A stretch of 64,000 bases of DNA from Caminibacter mediatlanticus TB-2 (lineage in GTDB: Bacteria; Campylobacterota; Campylobacteria; Campylobacterales; Nautiliaceae), in assembly GCF_005843985.1 (NCBI RefSeq), contig NZ_CP040463.1:32501-96500 (forward strand), given 5' to 3'. This document shows positions 45,064 through 54,568 of this stretch, in pieces. The notes below the pieces were generated by a model. That model saw only the letters and a list, made by a program, of their open reading frames with translations, did not search any database and had not been told where the DNA came from. The position numbers were made by a program, and so were the translations under genes. Numbering within the stretch: the first letter of the stretch is position 1; every line of letters begins with the position of its first letter.

Positions 45064-45610
45064 TTTCTTCTCCTATAATTTTTAATAATTCTTCTATACA
45101 AAGTCCCATTGCAGTAGATTCATAACCTTTTACTTTTTCAATATATTTTTTACAAAAACCTTCAACCATACAAGCACCTGCTTTTCCTTGCCATTCATCA
45201 GAATCTAAATACTCTTCTAAATCATTGTTATCAAATTTTCTAAATTCATATATAGTTTCATCTACTCTACCATATACTTTTTCTTTATATAATACCCACA
45301 TTGAAGTTATTATTTTTATCTCTTTTCCGCTTTGTTTTAGTAAAATTTCTCTTGCTTCTTCTTTATTTTTCGCTTTTCTTAATATATGTTTTCCATCACT
45401 AACAACAGTATCAGCTGCAACAATATCATAATTTTTAAAACATTCAAGGCATTTTTTAAACTTACCTAAACTAACAAGTGTTACAAACTCATATGGGTCA
45501 TTAGTTTTTACTGACTCTTCATCAAAATCACAAGATTTTTGAATAAAATTAATTCCATATTTTTTGAGTAAGTGAGCTCTTGTCTTAGAACCACTACAAA
45601 GTAAAAGCAT
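45053..45610 (-). CDS. maf: Maf family nucleotide pyrophosphatase
   Basis: Maf proteins hydrolyse modified or canonical nucleoside triphosphates and affect septation when overproduced. The 185-residue protein starts MLLLCSGSKTRAHLLKKYG (the usual S-x-S-x-R-x2-LL element), with VAADTVVSDG near 64-73 and the C-terminal GACMVEGFCKKYIEKVKGYESTAMGL. In C. jejuni maf lies next to alaS; here a two-component pair lies between them. Confidence 0.92.
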   Translation of the reverse strand: MLLLCSGSKTRAHLLKKYGINFIQKSCDFDEESVKTNDPYEFVTLVSLGKFKKCLECFKNYDIVAADTVVSDGKHILRKAKNKEEAREILLKQSGKEIKIITSMWVLYKEKVYGRVDETIYEFRKFDNNDLEEYLDSDEWQGKAGACMVEGFCKKYIEKVKGYESTAMGLCIEELLKIIGEENVN

Positions 45611-45627
45611 AACACCTCTTTTTTAAA

Positions 45628-45643
45628 ATTTTAACAAATTATA
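45628..45643 (-). promoter_or_regulatory. Candidate -10 boxes of maf operon
   Basis: Two minus-strand hexamers lie upstream of maf: TATAAT at 45638-45643, overlapping the stop of the kinase gene, and TAAAAT preceded by TTTGT at 45628-45633. Either could drive maf-PDC protein-hisH-hisA. A ribosome site AAGAGG precedes the maf ATG. Confidence 0.4.
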
Positions 45644-47483
45644 ACCTAAAAACATATTCAAAAATATTTTTTTCATCTTTATATTTAACATCATATTCTA
45701 TTTTGTATTTTTTACAAATCTCTTTTACAATATTAAGTCCAATTCCAAGTCCTCTTTTATGAGAATGTTCTCTATAATTTTTATCAAATATTTGGGTTTT
45801 ATCTCTTATTGGTTTTCCAAAAGATTCAAAACTTAAAATAGCTTTATTGTTTTTTTGTAGTAAATTTACATAAATTTCTTTTTTAGTTGAATATTTAATT
45901 GCATTTGATAGATTATTATCAATAATTCTTTCAAGTTCAATATTATTTATTTTAAAATAAATCTCTTCATCTATATTTGCAATGATAGTTTTATTATTAG
46001 CTTTGGCTAATGAATTAAAAAAATTAATTCTCTCTTTTAAAACATTACTCATATTAATATTTTCATTTGCTTCATATTTAACTACACCATTACCAGAAAG
46101 ATAAGATAAATCTTCATATGAATTAGTTAGCATAGTAACTGCTGCTTCTATCTCTTCTAACGTTTCAAAAAGTATTTTATCTTTTACTTGATGTTTTATA
46201 AAATCAATATTTAAAGTAATAACACTAAGAGGAGTTTTGATTTGATGTATAGTATCAACAATAAATCGCTTATTTTCATTTAATAATTTTTTATTTTTTT
46301 CAATTTCATTATTTAACTTTTCTCTATATATATTAAATATTTTTTTAAATTCTTCTATTTCTTTAATGTATGTTTTAAAATCAATAGAATCATTTTTATT
46401 AATATTTTCAATTATTAAATTTATTTCTCTTGTAATTCTAAGAATAATAAATTTATACATAATAAAAATTGCTACAATGATTATCAGTAATATATACAAA
46501 AATCTATTCAAAAGACTTTTATAAGTAGATAAAAGTTCATCAATATGATAAACAGTTTTTAAAATTAATTTGTCACTTGAATTAGAAAAAATACTATCAA
46601 TTATTTTATAAATAATTAATTGTCTGTTTTTTTCATCCAACTTTATAGCTTTAAAATTAACTTTTTTAAAGATATCTTCAATAATTGTTGAGACATTTTC
46701 ATTATAATTTATTTTATAATTAGGTAATATATTTTTAGAAATCATTTTAATTATCTTTTTTGAATTTTTCATGTCAATTTTTAAAGGAATTTTAACTCCA
46801 TATTTTTTATTAAAATCTATCTCATGAATAATATATTTTTCTACAAAATAAATTTTTAAATCTTTTAAATTAGGAATATCTTTAATTAAATTCTTATAAA
46901 GCTTCTTCATCATAGAAAAAATATCTATTACATAAGCAAGTTGTAAAAGATATTTTCCATCCGGTGAGAGAATTAAATAATATTTTTTTACTTTCATTGA
47001 AGAAGAATCAATATGAGGATAGGAAATATCAATCTTTTTCTTTTTTGTAAATACTTCATCTAAAATATATTTATATACCTTAAAAGTACCTAAATTAAAC
47101 CCAATTTCTGGCTTATAACTTGCATCAACTACTTTATAGTTTCTATCAATTACAAAAACTTCATAATAGCCATATTTATTAAAATTTTTATTTAAAATTT
47201 TAGCCGCTTTACTTGCAGAAAAATTTCCATCTTTATATAAAAGCTCTAAAATATCTAATTTTTTTAGATTTTCTTCTTCCATTATTTTAAAATAAAATTG
47301 TACTTTATTTAAAATAGATTTAAATCTTTCTTCAATTTTTAATGTAAAAAGGTAATTTTTATTAATAAAATTTTGAGTAACAATTTTTTTAGAAAAAGTA
47401 TATTGATTATAAAGTCCTATAAAAATAGCTATAAATATTAAAAAAAACAGAAAAAAGAAAATCTGGTCTAATTTAAACTTCAA
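45639..47483 (-). CDS. Sensor histidine kinase
   Basis: A 614-residue membrane kinase. Helices near 8-25 and 329-346 enclose a 300-residue periplasmic sensor with a PDC-like core (YEVFVIDRNYKVVDASYKPEIGFNLG near 107-132). The dimerisation box has H413 in DTIHQIKTPLSVI. The ATPase domain shows the N box NNLSNAIKYS near 531, then a G box RGLGIGLNIV. The signal is unknown. Its start overlaps the response-regulator gene by 11 bp, so they form a cognate pair. Confidence 0.93.
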   Translation of the reverse strand: MKFKLDQIFFFLFFLIFIAIFIGLYNQYTFSKKIVTQNFINKNYLFTLKIEERFKSILNKVQFYFKIMEEENLKKLDILELLYKDGNFSASKAAKILNKNFNKYGYYEVFVIDRNYKVVDASYKPEIGFNLGTFKVYKYILDEVFTKKKKIDISYPHIDSSSMKVKKYYLILSPDGKYLLQLAYVIDIFSMMKKLYKNLIKDIPNLKDLKIYFVEKYIIHEIDFNKKYGVKIPLKIDMKNSKKIIKMISKNILPNYKINYNENVSTIIEDIFKKVNFKAIKLDEKNRQLIIYKIIDSIFSNSSDKLILKTVYHIDELLSTYKSLLNRFLYILLIIIVAIFIMYKFIILRITREINLIIENINKNDSIDFKTYIKEIEEFKKIFNIYREKLNNEIEKNKKLLNENKRFIVDTIHQIKTPLSVITLNIDFIKHQVKDKILFETLEEIEAAVTMLTNSYEDLSYLSGNGVVKYEANENINMSNVLKERINFFNSLAKANNKTIIANIDEEIYFKINNIELERIIDNNLSNAIKYSTKKEIYVNLLQKNNKAILSFESFGKPIRDKTQIFDKNYREHSHKRGLGIGLNIVKEICKKYKIEYDVKYKDEKNIFEYVFRL

Positions 47484-48114
47484 ATCTATACCCTACACCA
47501 ACCACAGTTTTAATATAATCTTTTTCAAATTTCTTTCTTAATTCATTAATCAATTGTCTAACAGGAGGATTTTTTGTTTTTGAGTCATTCCAAACAAATT
47601 CTATAATTTTTTGATTATCTACTGTATGATTTATGTTTTTTAATAACAAATATAAAAGTTTTTTCTCTTTTTTTCTAAGGTTAATTGTTTGATTATTTTT
47701 ATATAAATCCTGAGTATTTAAATCAAATTTATAATCATCAAACTCAATCACTCTTTTTTTCTCAATTAATCTATTAATTCTTACTTCAAGTTCAGTTGCG
47801 TGAAAAGGCTTTTTAATATAATCATCACATCCATATTCATATGCTTTTTTAAAATTATACTCTTCAACTGATGCTGTAATCATAATTATTTTGCCTTCTT
47901 TTTTTAGCTCTTTTATATATTTTACAAGTTCAAGGCCATTTATATTTGGAATATTTATATCTATTAAATAAAAATCATACTCTCTTGATTTTATATATTC
48001 TAACGCTTCATTTCCATCTTCAATAATTGTTACAATAAAATCTTTTGATTCTAAAATTTTTTTTACAATTTTTGCAAGCTGTAAATCATCTTCTACCAAT
48101 AATACTGAATACAT
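47473..48114 (-). CDS. OmpR-family response regulator
   Basis: A 213-residue DNA-binding response regulator. Receiver domain at 1-118 with acidic pocket VEDD (8-10), phospho-acceptor D52 in LIDINIPNINGLELV and K in YIKKPF; winged-helix output domain at about 130-213 (KEKKLLYLLLKNINHTV... VRQLINELRKKFEKDYIKTVVGVGYRF). Partner of the overlapping histidine kinase. It follows alaS by 25 bp and has a strong AAAGGGG site. Confidence 0.95.
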   Translation of the reverse strand: MYSVLLVEDDLQLAKIVKKILESKDFIVTIIEDGNEALEYIKSREYDFYLIDINIPNINGLELVKYIKELKKEGKIIMITASVEEYNFKKAYEYGCDDYIKKPFHATELEVRINRLIEKKRVIEFDDYKFDLNTQDLYKNNQTINLRKKEKKLLYLLLKNINHTVDNQKIIEFVWNDSKTKNPPVRQLINELRKKFEKDYIKTVVGVGYRFEV

Positions 48115-48139
48115 AATACCCCTTTTTCATCCATGTATT

Positions 48140-50680
48140 TTATATTCCAAATTTTTCTTTAACTTTTTTAATTACTTCATCTATTCTTTCTATATCTTTT
48201 CCTCCACCTTGTGCAAAATCAGGCTTTCCTCCACCTTTTCCTCCAACAATAGGAGCAAATTCTTTAATTAAATCACCAGCTTTAATATCTTTTACTTTGC
48301 TTACTGCTACAAAATTTACTTTTCCTTTATTTTCTCCAATTAAAAATGTAACTAAATTATCAACCCTTCCTTTTAAATCAGTAGCAATTTCTCTTAAATT
48401 TGCATTATCTATTCTCTCAATTACAAAATTAATTCCATCTTTATTTATTGGTTTAATTTCTTTAACAGCAGCTTGTTTTAAAGATTTAATCTCTTCTTTT
48501 AATTTTTTAATCTCTTCTTTTTGTTTTTCAATAAATTTATCTAAATCATTTGTTTTATTTTTAGATTTTAACTCTTCTACTAAATCTTTATAATTTTTCC
48601 CATACTCATACGCACTATATCCAACAACTGCTTCTATTCTTCTAACACCTGCACTAACTCCGCTCTCTTTTACAATATAAAAACTTCCAATTTCACTTGT
48701 ATTTTTTACATGTGTCCCACCACAAAGTTCGATACTAAAATCTCCAAATTTAACTACCCTTACAATATCTCCATATTTTTCACCAAAAAGAGCCATTGCA
48801 CCTAACTTTTTAGCTTCATCAATGCTCATTTCACTAACTTCGCCCTCAAATCCTCTTGCAATCACCCTATTTACCATCTCTTCAATTTTATTTAACTCTT
48901 CTTTACTCAAAGCTTTTGGATGAGTAAAATCAAATCTTAATCTATTTGCTTCTACTAAACTTCCAGCTTGTGTTATATGCTCTCCTAATACTTTTCTTAG
49001 AGCTGAGTGAAGAAGATGAGTAGCTGAGTGGTGTTTTGCAATCTCTCTTCTACTCTCATCAACAACTGCTAAAACCTCATCACCAACTTTTAATTTAGCC
49101 TTTTCTACTTTTGATAAATTTCTTTCATCAAATTTTTTAGTATCTACTACATTAATTCTCAATTCTCCATTCTCAATTCTCAATTCTCCCCTATCTCCAA
49201 CCTGTCCTCCACTTTCAGCATAAAATGGAGTCTCTTCAAGCATTACCCATCCACTTCCATTTAACTTATCAACTTCATTAAACTCTTCATCAAAAAGTGC
49301 TTTAATTTTTGTTTTATGAAAAGTTTTTTCATATCCTACAAACTTATTAGGAGGATATTTTTCTAAATCTTTTAAGTTTATTTTTTTATCTCCGCTTCCC
49401 TTCCAATTTGCTCTTGCTCTTTCTTTTTGCTCTTTCATTAATCTATCAAAAGTTTCAATATCTACTTTTTTATTAACTTCTCTTAGCATATCTTGTGTTA
49501 AATCAAGTGGAAATCCATATGTATCATAAAGCTTAAATGCAACTTCTCCGCTAAAAATATTGCCTGTGGTTTTAGAGAGTTCTTCTTTAAATAAAGCCAT
49601 TCCTTTATCAATTGTTTCAAAAAATCTCTCTTCTTCTATCTTAATAGCTTCTTTAATCGCTTCTTTTTTCTCTTCTAAATAAGGATAATTATCTTTCATT
49701 TGATTAGCTAATGTATCCACAATTTTATACATAAAAGGTTCTTTCATTCCAAGCATATACCCATGCCTTACGCCTCTTCTTAAAATTCTTCTTAATACGT
49801 ACCCTCTACCTTCTCTATCAAATCTAACCCCTTGTGCTACAAGGAAACTAACAGCCCTAATATGGTCTGCTATTACTCTATGACTTGCTCCTCTTTTATC
49901 TTTAAAATACTCTTTACCTGTAATTTCAACTACTTTTTGAATTAATGGCTTAAAAATAGAAGTTTCATAATTACTCTCAACTCCTTCAAATACTGCTGTT
50001 ATTCTCTCTAACCCCATTCCTGTATCAATACTTGGTCTTGGAAGTGGAGTTAATTTTCCACTCTCATCACGATTATATTGCATAAAAACTAAATTCCAAA
50101 TTTCAAGGAACCTATCCCCTTCTCCTCCTAAATAATCCTCAGATGAATTAAATTTTTCTCCTTGGTCATAATGAATCTCACTACAAGGCCCACAAGGTCC
50201 AGTATCCCCCATTTGCCAAAAGTTATCTTTATCTCCCATTTTTACAATTCTATCTTTGCTTACATATTTTTGCCAAATTTTTCCAGCCTCATCATCACTT
50301 TCATGAATTGTAATCCAAAGACGGTCTTTATCAAGTTTTAAAACTTCTGTTACAAATTCCCAAGCATAAGCAATAGCTTCTTCTTTAAAATAATCTCCAA
50401 AAGAGAAATTTCCAAGCATTTCAAATAGAGTATGATGTCTATTTGTATATCCAACATTTTCTAAATCATTATGTTTTCCACCAGCCCTCATACAAAGCTG
50501 AGATGATGTAGCACGAGGAGGAGTTGGTGCTGGTTTTTCTCCTGTAAAAATTGGTTTAAAAGGCACCATACCAGCATTTGTAAAAAGTAAGCTCGGGTCA
50601 TCTGGTACCAAAGGAGCAGAAGGGTAGACTTTATGCCCCTTACTTTCAAAAAAATCTAAAAATTTCTTTCTAATATCCAT
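48140..50680 (-). CDS. alaS: Alanyl-tRNA synthetase with heptad-repeat insertion
   Basis: Charges tRNA-Ala and edits Ser/Gly. The 846-residue protein has the class II catalytic core ([28 protein letters not shown]), the editing domain ([16 protein letters not shown] near 565; [15 protein letters not shown] near 665) and a C-Ala domain with coiled coil ([18 protein letters not shown]). I set the start at ATG 50680: AAGG lies six bases upstream and MDIRKKF matches the family; upstream extension is unneeded. Near residue 497, a 7-nt tandem DNA repeat encodes [12 protein letters not shown] between GDRG and INVVD, in frame. Confidence 0.96.
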   Translation of the reverse strand: MDIRKKFLDFFESKGHKVYPSAPLVPDDPSLLFTNAGMVPFKPIFTGEKPAPTPPRATSSQLCMRAGGKHNDLENVGYTNRHHTLFEMLGNFSFGDYFKEEAIAYAWEFVTEVLKLDKDRLWITIHESDDEAGKIWQKYVSKDRIVKMGDKDNFWQMGDTGPCGPCSEIHYDQGEKFNSSEDYLGGEGDRFLEIWNLVFMQYNRDESGKLTPLPRPSIDTGMGLERITAVFEGVESNYETSIFKPLIQKVVEITGKEYFKDKRGASHRVIADHIRAVSFLVAQGVRFDREGRGYVLRRILRRGVRHGYMLGMKEPFMYKIVDTLANQMKDNYPYLEEKKEAIKEAIKIEEERFFETIDKGMALFKEELSKTTGNIFSGEVAFKLYDTYGFPLDLTQDMLREVNKKVDIETFDRLMKEQKERARANWKGSGDKKINLKDLEKYPPNKFVGYEKTFHKTKIKALFDEEFNEVDKLNGSGWVMLEETPFYAESGGQVGDRGELRIENGELRINVVDTKKFDERNLSKVEKAKLKVGDEVLAVVDESRREIAKHHSATHLLHSALRKVLGEHITQAGSLVEANRLRFDFTHPKALSKEELNKIEEMVNRVIARGFEGEVSEMSIDEAKKLGAMALFGEKYGDIVRVVKFGDFSIELCGGTHVKNTSEIGSFYIVKESGVSAGVRRIEAVVGYSAYEYGKNYKDLVEELKSKNKTNDLDKFIEKQKEEIKKLKEEIKSLKQAAVKEIKPINKDGINFVIERIDNANLREIATDLKGRVDNLVTFLIGENKGKVNFVAVSKVKDIKAGDLIKEFAPIVGGKGGGKPDFAQGGGKDIERIDEVIKKVKEKFGI
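49151..49192 (-). repeat. Heptamer tandem repeat inside alaS
   Basis: Read on the minus strand, units AATTGAG, AATTGAG, AATGGAG, AATTGAG, AATTAAT follow each other with exact 7-nt spacing (49151-49185), with a degenerate GGGGAG unit before them. Seven nt times three gives a 7-residue protein period (ELRIENG). It lies in a variable region of alaS. Similar heptads occur between moeA and moaE. Confidence 0.85.
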
Positions 50681-50700
50681 AAATGGCCTTTTTTGATAAA

Positions 50701-50706
50701 ATTTTA
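50701..50706 (-). promoter_or_regulatory. -10 box of alaS promoter
   Basis: TAAAAT on the minus strand preceded by TTTTTTGT, 21 bases before the revised alaS ATG, with AAAAAAGG as ribosome site. It is divergent from the bioF -10 box 20 bp away. Confidence 0.55.
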
Positions 50707-50725
50707 ACAAAAAAGTAAGAAATAT

Positions 50726-50731
50726 TATAAT
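50726..50731 (+). promoter_or_regulatory. -10 box of bioF promoter
   Basis: TATAAT located so that transcription would begin around 50738, four to five bases before ATG 50742. An earlier in-frame ATG at 50730 is formed partly by this box. Confidence 0.5.
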
Positions 50732-50741
50732 GGGCATAAAT

Positions 50742-51794
50742 ATGTATCAAAAAGAGTTAGAAATATTAAAAAAACGAAATAGATTTAGAGAAAAAAAACT
50801 TTATGAAAATGTTATTGATTTAGCAAGTAATGACTATTTAGGATTAGCAGAAGATATAGAAATTTTAGATAAGGCATATTATGAGACTAAAAAATTAGGC
50901 CTTCATTCAGCAAAAGCATCTTTGCTTGTAAATGGATACACAAAAGCTCATAAACTTCTTGAAGATGAATTAAAAAAACTTAATAACTTTGAAGAGGCAG
51001 TTATTGTTGGAAGTGGTTTTTTAGCAAATATGGCACTATTTGAGCTTGGTAGAAAAGGAGATTTGTTTTTAGTTGATGAAGAGTATCACGCAAGTGGAAT
51101 TGTAGGAAGTAAATTAACTCAGGCTGAGGTAAAATTTTTTAGACATAATAGTATCAATGATTTAGAAAATAAAGCAAAAGATTATAAAAAATATAATAGA
51201 GTTTTTATTGTAGTTGAGGGAATTTATTCTATGATGGGAGATAAAGTAAAAGAAGAGATAACTGAATTTGGACAAAAAATTGGATATTTAATTATTGATG
51301 AAGCTCATAGTGTAGGAGTTTGTGGAAATAGTTTAATGGGTATAGCTGATGAATATAATTTAAATCCAAAAAAAACTATTAAAATGGGAACTCTTGGAAA
51401 AGCCTTAGGAAGTTATGGGGCTTACATCTTAGCAACCAAAGAGATAATAGATTTTTTACTAAATAAAGCAAAAAGTATCATCTACACAACTGCTCTAAAT
51501 CCATTAGATGTGTATTTAAGTTTCTTTGGACTTAAAAAAATTCAAGAAAATTTAAATAATTTTAAAGAAAAAATACAAAAAAGAAAATTAACTTTTAATT
51601 CAGAGTCTTTAATTAAAATTATAAATGCAAAAGATAATCAAACTTTACTTAAAAAACAAAAAGAGTTATTAAATAATAATATTTTAATTGGAGCTATAAG
51701 ACCTCCAACAGTTAAAACACCTATTTTTAGAGTAATTATGAGGACTAATATTAAACTTGATATAATATCTCAAACAATAAAATTTTTAGGATAG
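50742..51794 (+). CDS. bioF: 8-amino-7-oxononanoate synthase BioF
   Basis: BioF condenses pimeloyl thioester and alanine in biotin synthesis, using pyridoxal phosphate. Motifs: [42 protein letters not shown] with the PLP-pyridine Asp, and [12 protein letters not shown] with the PLP Lys (about residue 220 from this start). The ATG at 50742 begins MYQKELEIL, matching the start of H. pylori BioF as I recall it; the ATG at 50730 is an alternative. No strong ribosome site is seen for either. Followed by a PBP gene, as in H. pylori. Confidence 0.9.
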   Translation: MYQKELEILKKRNRFREKKLYENVIDLASNDYLGLAEDIEILDKAYYETKKLGLHSAKASLLVNGYTKAHKLLEDELKKLNNFEEAVIVGSGFLANMALFELGRKGDLFLVDEEYHASGIVGSKLTQAEVKFFRHNSINDLENKAKDYKKYNRVFIVVEGIYSMMGDKVKEEITEFGQKIGYLIIDEAHSVGVCGNSLMGIADEYNLNPKKTIKMGTLGKALGSYGAYILATKEIIDFLLNKAKSIIYTTALNPLDVYLSFFGLKKIQENLNNFKEKIQKRKLTFNSESLIKIINAKDNQTLLKKQKELLNNNILIGAIRPPTVKTPIFRVIMRTNIKLDIISQTIKFLG

Positions 51795-51796
51795 AA

Positions 51797-53740
51797 ATGT
51801 TTAAAAAATTTTTTACCCTTTTTTTAATAGTTATTTTTTTAATAACAATTGGAATTACAGGATATCTTTTTTACTTATATCAAAACACAAATTTTGTAGC
51901 TGAAAAAATTATCTATTATAATCCACCTCAATCTGCACTATTTTTTGATAGAAATGGAAAGTTAATAGATATTAGATATTCAAAAGAAAATAGAATTTAT
52001 GTTAAATATAAAGATATTCCTCCAAAAATCATTGAAACTCTTCTTGCAACAGAAGATACTTCTTTTTTTGAGCATCCTGGAATAAATATTAATGCAATAC
52101 TTAGAGCATTAATCAAAGATATTATTGCAAGAAAAAAAGTAGAAGGTGCTTCTACTATTACTCAACAACTTGTAAGGAATATCTATCTAAATAGAAAAAA
52201 AACTATTGAGAGAAAATTAAAAGAGATTATGATTTCAATAAAAGTTGAACATATCTTGACAAAAGAGCAGATTTTAGAGAGATACTTAAATCAAATATTT
52301 TTTGGTCATGGATATTATGGAATAAAAACTGCTGCACTTGGATACTTTCATAAAAACTTAAACGAACTATCTCTAAAAGAAATTGCAATGCTTATAGCAC
52401 TTCCAAAAGGCCCTTCACTTTACGACCCTACTAAAAACTACAATTTAAATATCAAAAGAGCAAATAATATATTAAAAAGAATGTATTCAATAGGCTGGAT
52501 AACTGCTAATGAATATAAACAAGCAATACTTGAAAACCCAAAAGTATATAAAAAAATCATTACTCCAAAAGCCCCTTATGCAGTAGATACTGCTATTAAA
52601 AGATTAAAAAAAGAATATCCTAATTTATTAAGCCGAGGTTATAATATTTATCTTACAATTGATATGCCAATTCAAAAGATAGCACAAGAGTCTATAAGAT
52701 GGAATTATAAAAGACTATTAAATATGAATAAAAAATTAAACCCTTCAAAATTAAATGGTGCAATGCTCACTATAAACCAAAAAACAGGAGAAGTTTTAGC
52801 ATTAGTTGGTGGAGTTGATTATAATAAAAGCAAATTCAATAGAGCTACTCAGGCTATAAGAAGTATTGGTAGTGCAATGAAGCCATTTGTTTATCAAATT
52901 GCACTAAATCATGGATATAATCCTGCAAGTTTAGTCCCAGATATAAGTAGAACTTTTAAAATAAAAAAACCAGATGCTCCCCAAGAAGATGAAGTATGGA
53001 AACCAAAAAATTACGAAAGAAATACTCTTGGCCTTATCACCTTACGAGATGCCCTAATTCATTCAAGAAACCTTGCAACTATAAATTTAGCATTACAACT
53101 TGGACTTGATAAAGTAATAAAAGGTCTAAAAGAGTTTGGATTTAAAAATATTCCTAACAATTTATCAATTGTTCTTGGAAGTATTGGACAAAGTTTATGG
53201 AATTTAAGCGAAAAATATACAATATTTAGTAATTATGGTGAAAAAACTAAACTACACATCGTCTCAAAAATTATTATCCCAAAAAATAATTCTATTATTA
53301 AATTTGAAACAAAAAAAGAAAATATAGAACCAGACTACCAAGCATATTTAATGATAGATATTTTAAAAGATGTTGTAAAAAAAGGGACAGGAAGAAAAGC
53401 AAAGGTAAATGGAATTGAAATAGCAGGTAAAACAGGTACAACAAATAAATTTAAAGATGCATGGTTTGCAGGATTTACTCCTGATACACAAACAATAATT
53501 TGGTTTGGAAATGATGACTCATCTTCTCTTGGTAAAAGAATGAGTGGAGGAAGAGTTAGTGCTCCTGTGTTTAGATATTTTTATACAAGACTGCTTCAAA
53601 TTCATCCAGAATTAAAAAGAACATTTGATATTCCAAAAGGTGTTCATACTTTTATATTTAATGGGAAGAAAGAGTTATATACAAAAATATCTCCACCTCC
53701 ACCTGTTAATTCACAAGAAAATTTAGTTCCTGTTTTTTAA
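51797..53740 (+). CDS. Class A penicillin-binding protein (PBP1A type)
   Basis: Bifunctional peptidoglycan glycosyltransferase and transpeptidase, 647 residues. One N-terminal membrane helix (about 5-28); GT51 domain with catalytic E86 in ATEDTSFFEHPGI and the GASTITQQLVRN block; transpeptidase with S359-x-x-K362 in GSAMKPF, an SRN (SxN) triad near 418, and KTGTTN near 544. Pro-rich C-terminus. It begins 3 bases after the bioF stop and its end overlaps the convergent transporter gene by 4 bp. Confidence 0.96.
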   Translation: MFKKFFTLFLIVIFLITIGITGYLFYLYQNTNFVAEKIIYYNPPQSALFFDRNGKLIDIRYSKENRIYVKYKDIPPKIIETLLATEDTSFFEHPGININAILRALIKDIIARKKVEGASTITQQLVRNIYLNRKKTIERKLKEIMISIKVEHILTKEQILERYLNQIFFGHGYYGIKTAALGYFHKNLNELSLKEIAMLIALPKGPSLYDPTKNYNLNIKRANNILKRMYSIGWITANEYKQAILENPKVYKKIITPKAPYAVDTAIKRLKKEYPNLLSRGYNIYLTIDMPIQKIAQESIRWNYKRLLNMNKKLNPSKLNGAMLTINQKTGEVLALVGGVDYNKSKFNRATQAIRSIGSAMKPFVYQIALNHGYNPASLVPDISRTFKIKKPDAPQEDEVWKPKNYERNTLGLITLRDALIHSRNLATINLALQLGLDKVIKGLKEFGFKNIPNNLSIVLGSIGQSLWNLSEKYTIFSNYGEKTKLHIVSKIIIPKNNSIIKFETKKENIEPDYQAYLMIDILKDVVKKGTGRKAKVNGIEIAGKTGTTNKFKDAWFAGFTPDTQTIIWFGNDDSSSLGKRMSGGRVSAPVFRYFYTRLLQIHPELKRTFDIPKGVHTFIFNGKKELYTKISPPPPVNSQENLVPVF

Positions 53741-54567
53741 TGTTTTACAGCTATAATTCCTGCAAAAATAATTAAAATTGCTCCAATAATTTGATAAATA
53801 TCAGGTATTTGATGTAAAAAAAGATAGGCAAATCCAATAGCAAACACTATATCTAAATATTGCATAATAGAAGCATTTGATACTTTTATATAATTTAGAG
53901 CGTCATACCATAAAAAAAGAGCCAAAGCTGTATGAAATATTCCTGTAATTATAGCTATTATAATTCCTACATATGTAAAATGCCATTCATTTAAAAACAA
54001 AAAAGGGAGTGTTATTATAATTGAAATTATCATCTGCCAAGCTGTCACACTAACAGCCCTATGATACATTGTAGCTATTTTTGAGAAAAATCCTAATAAG
54101 CCATAACTAATAGCCGCAAGTAAAGCAATAAATGCTCCTTTTGAAAAATTAATGCCACCTTTTATACTAATAATAACTCCTAAAAATGCTAAAATAGAAG
54201 AGAGTATTATATAAATTGTAAGTTTTTCTTTTAAAAAAATAGATGCTAATAAAATAGAAATTATTGGACCAGCATAATAAATAACCACCACAGTTGAAAC
54301 ATCAGTCATATTTAATGCCCAGAAAAAAAACACCCAATTAACTCCAAGCATAATTCCACTTAAAAGCAATGGCCAAAAAGGTTTTAATTTAAAAAATTCT
54401 TTAATACCACCTCTTTTTATAGCAAAATACAAAATAAAAGGTGCGCCAAATAATACTCTAAAAAAAACAAATACACCACTTGGTAAATGAGAATATATAC
54501 CCATTATAGGGACGCTACCCCACAAAAAGGTAGCACCAAGCATTTCTATTAAGCCACGCTTTTTCAT
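53737..54567 (-). CDS. EamA/DMT-family transporter
   Basis: A 276-residue membrane protein with ten predicted helices in two EamA repeats (first to about 135, second from about 140), starting LIEMLGATFLWGSVPIMG and containing the typical PLFLLSG-like and GAILIIFAGIIA segments. Drug/metabolite exporters of this family carry amino acids, nucleotides or other metabolites; the substrate cannot be read. Last gene of the topA-led run, 1 bp after gltX. Confidence 0.88.
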   Translation of the reverse strand: MKKRGLIEMLGATFLWGSVPIMGIYSHLPSGVFVFFRVLFGAPFILYFAIKRGGIKEFFKLKPFWPLLLSGIMLGVNWVFFFWALNMTDVSTVVVIYYAGPIISILLASIFLKEKLTIYIILSSILAFLGVIISIKGGINFSKGAFIALLAAISYGLLGFFSKIATMYHRAVSVTAWQMIISIIITLPFLFLNEWHFTYVGIIIAIITGIFHTALALFLWYDALNYIKVSNASIMQYLDIVFAIGFAYLFLHQIPDIYQIIGAILIIFAGIIAVKH

Positions 54568-54568
54568 T

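Noticed and set aside
49151-49192. CRISPR-like repeat
   Set aside because: Units are 7 nt with no spacers, and the tract is in frame within alaS; it is a simple tandem repeat.
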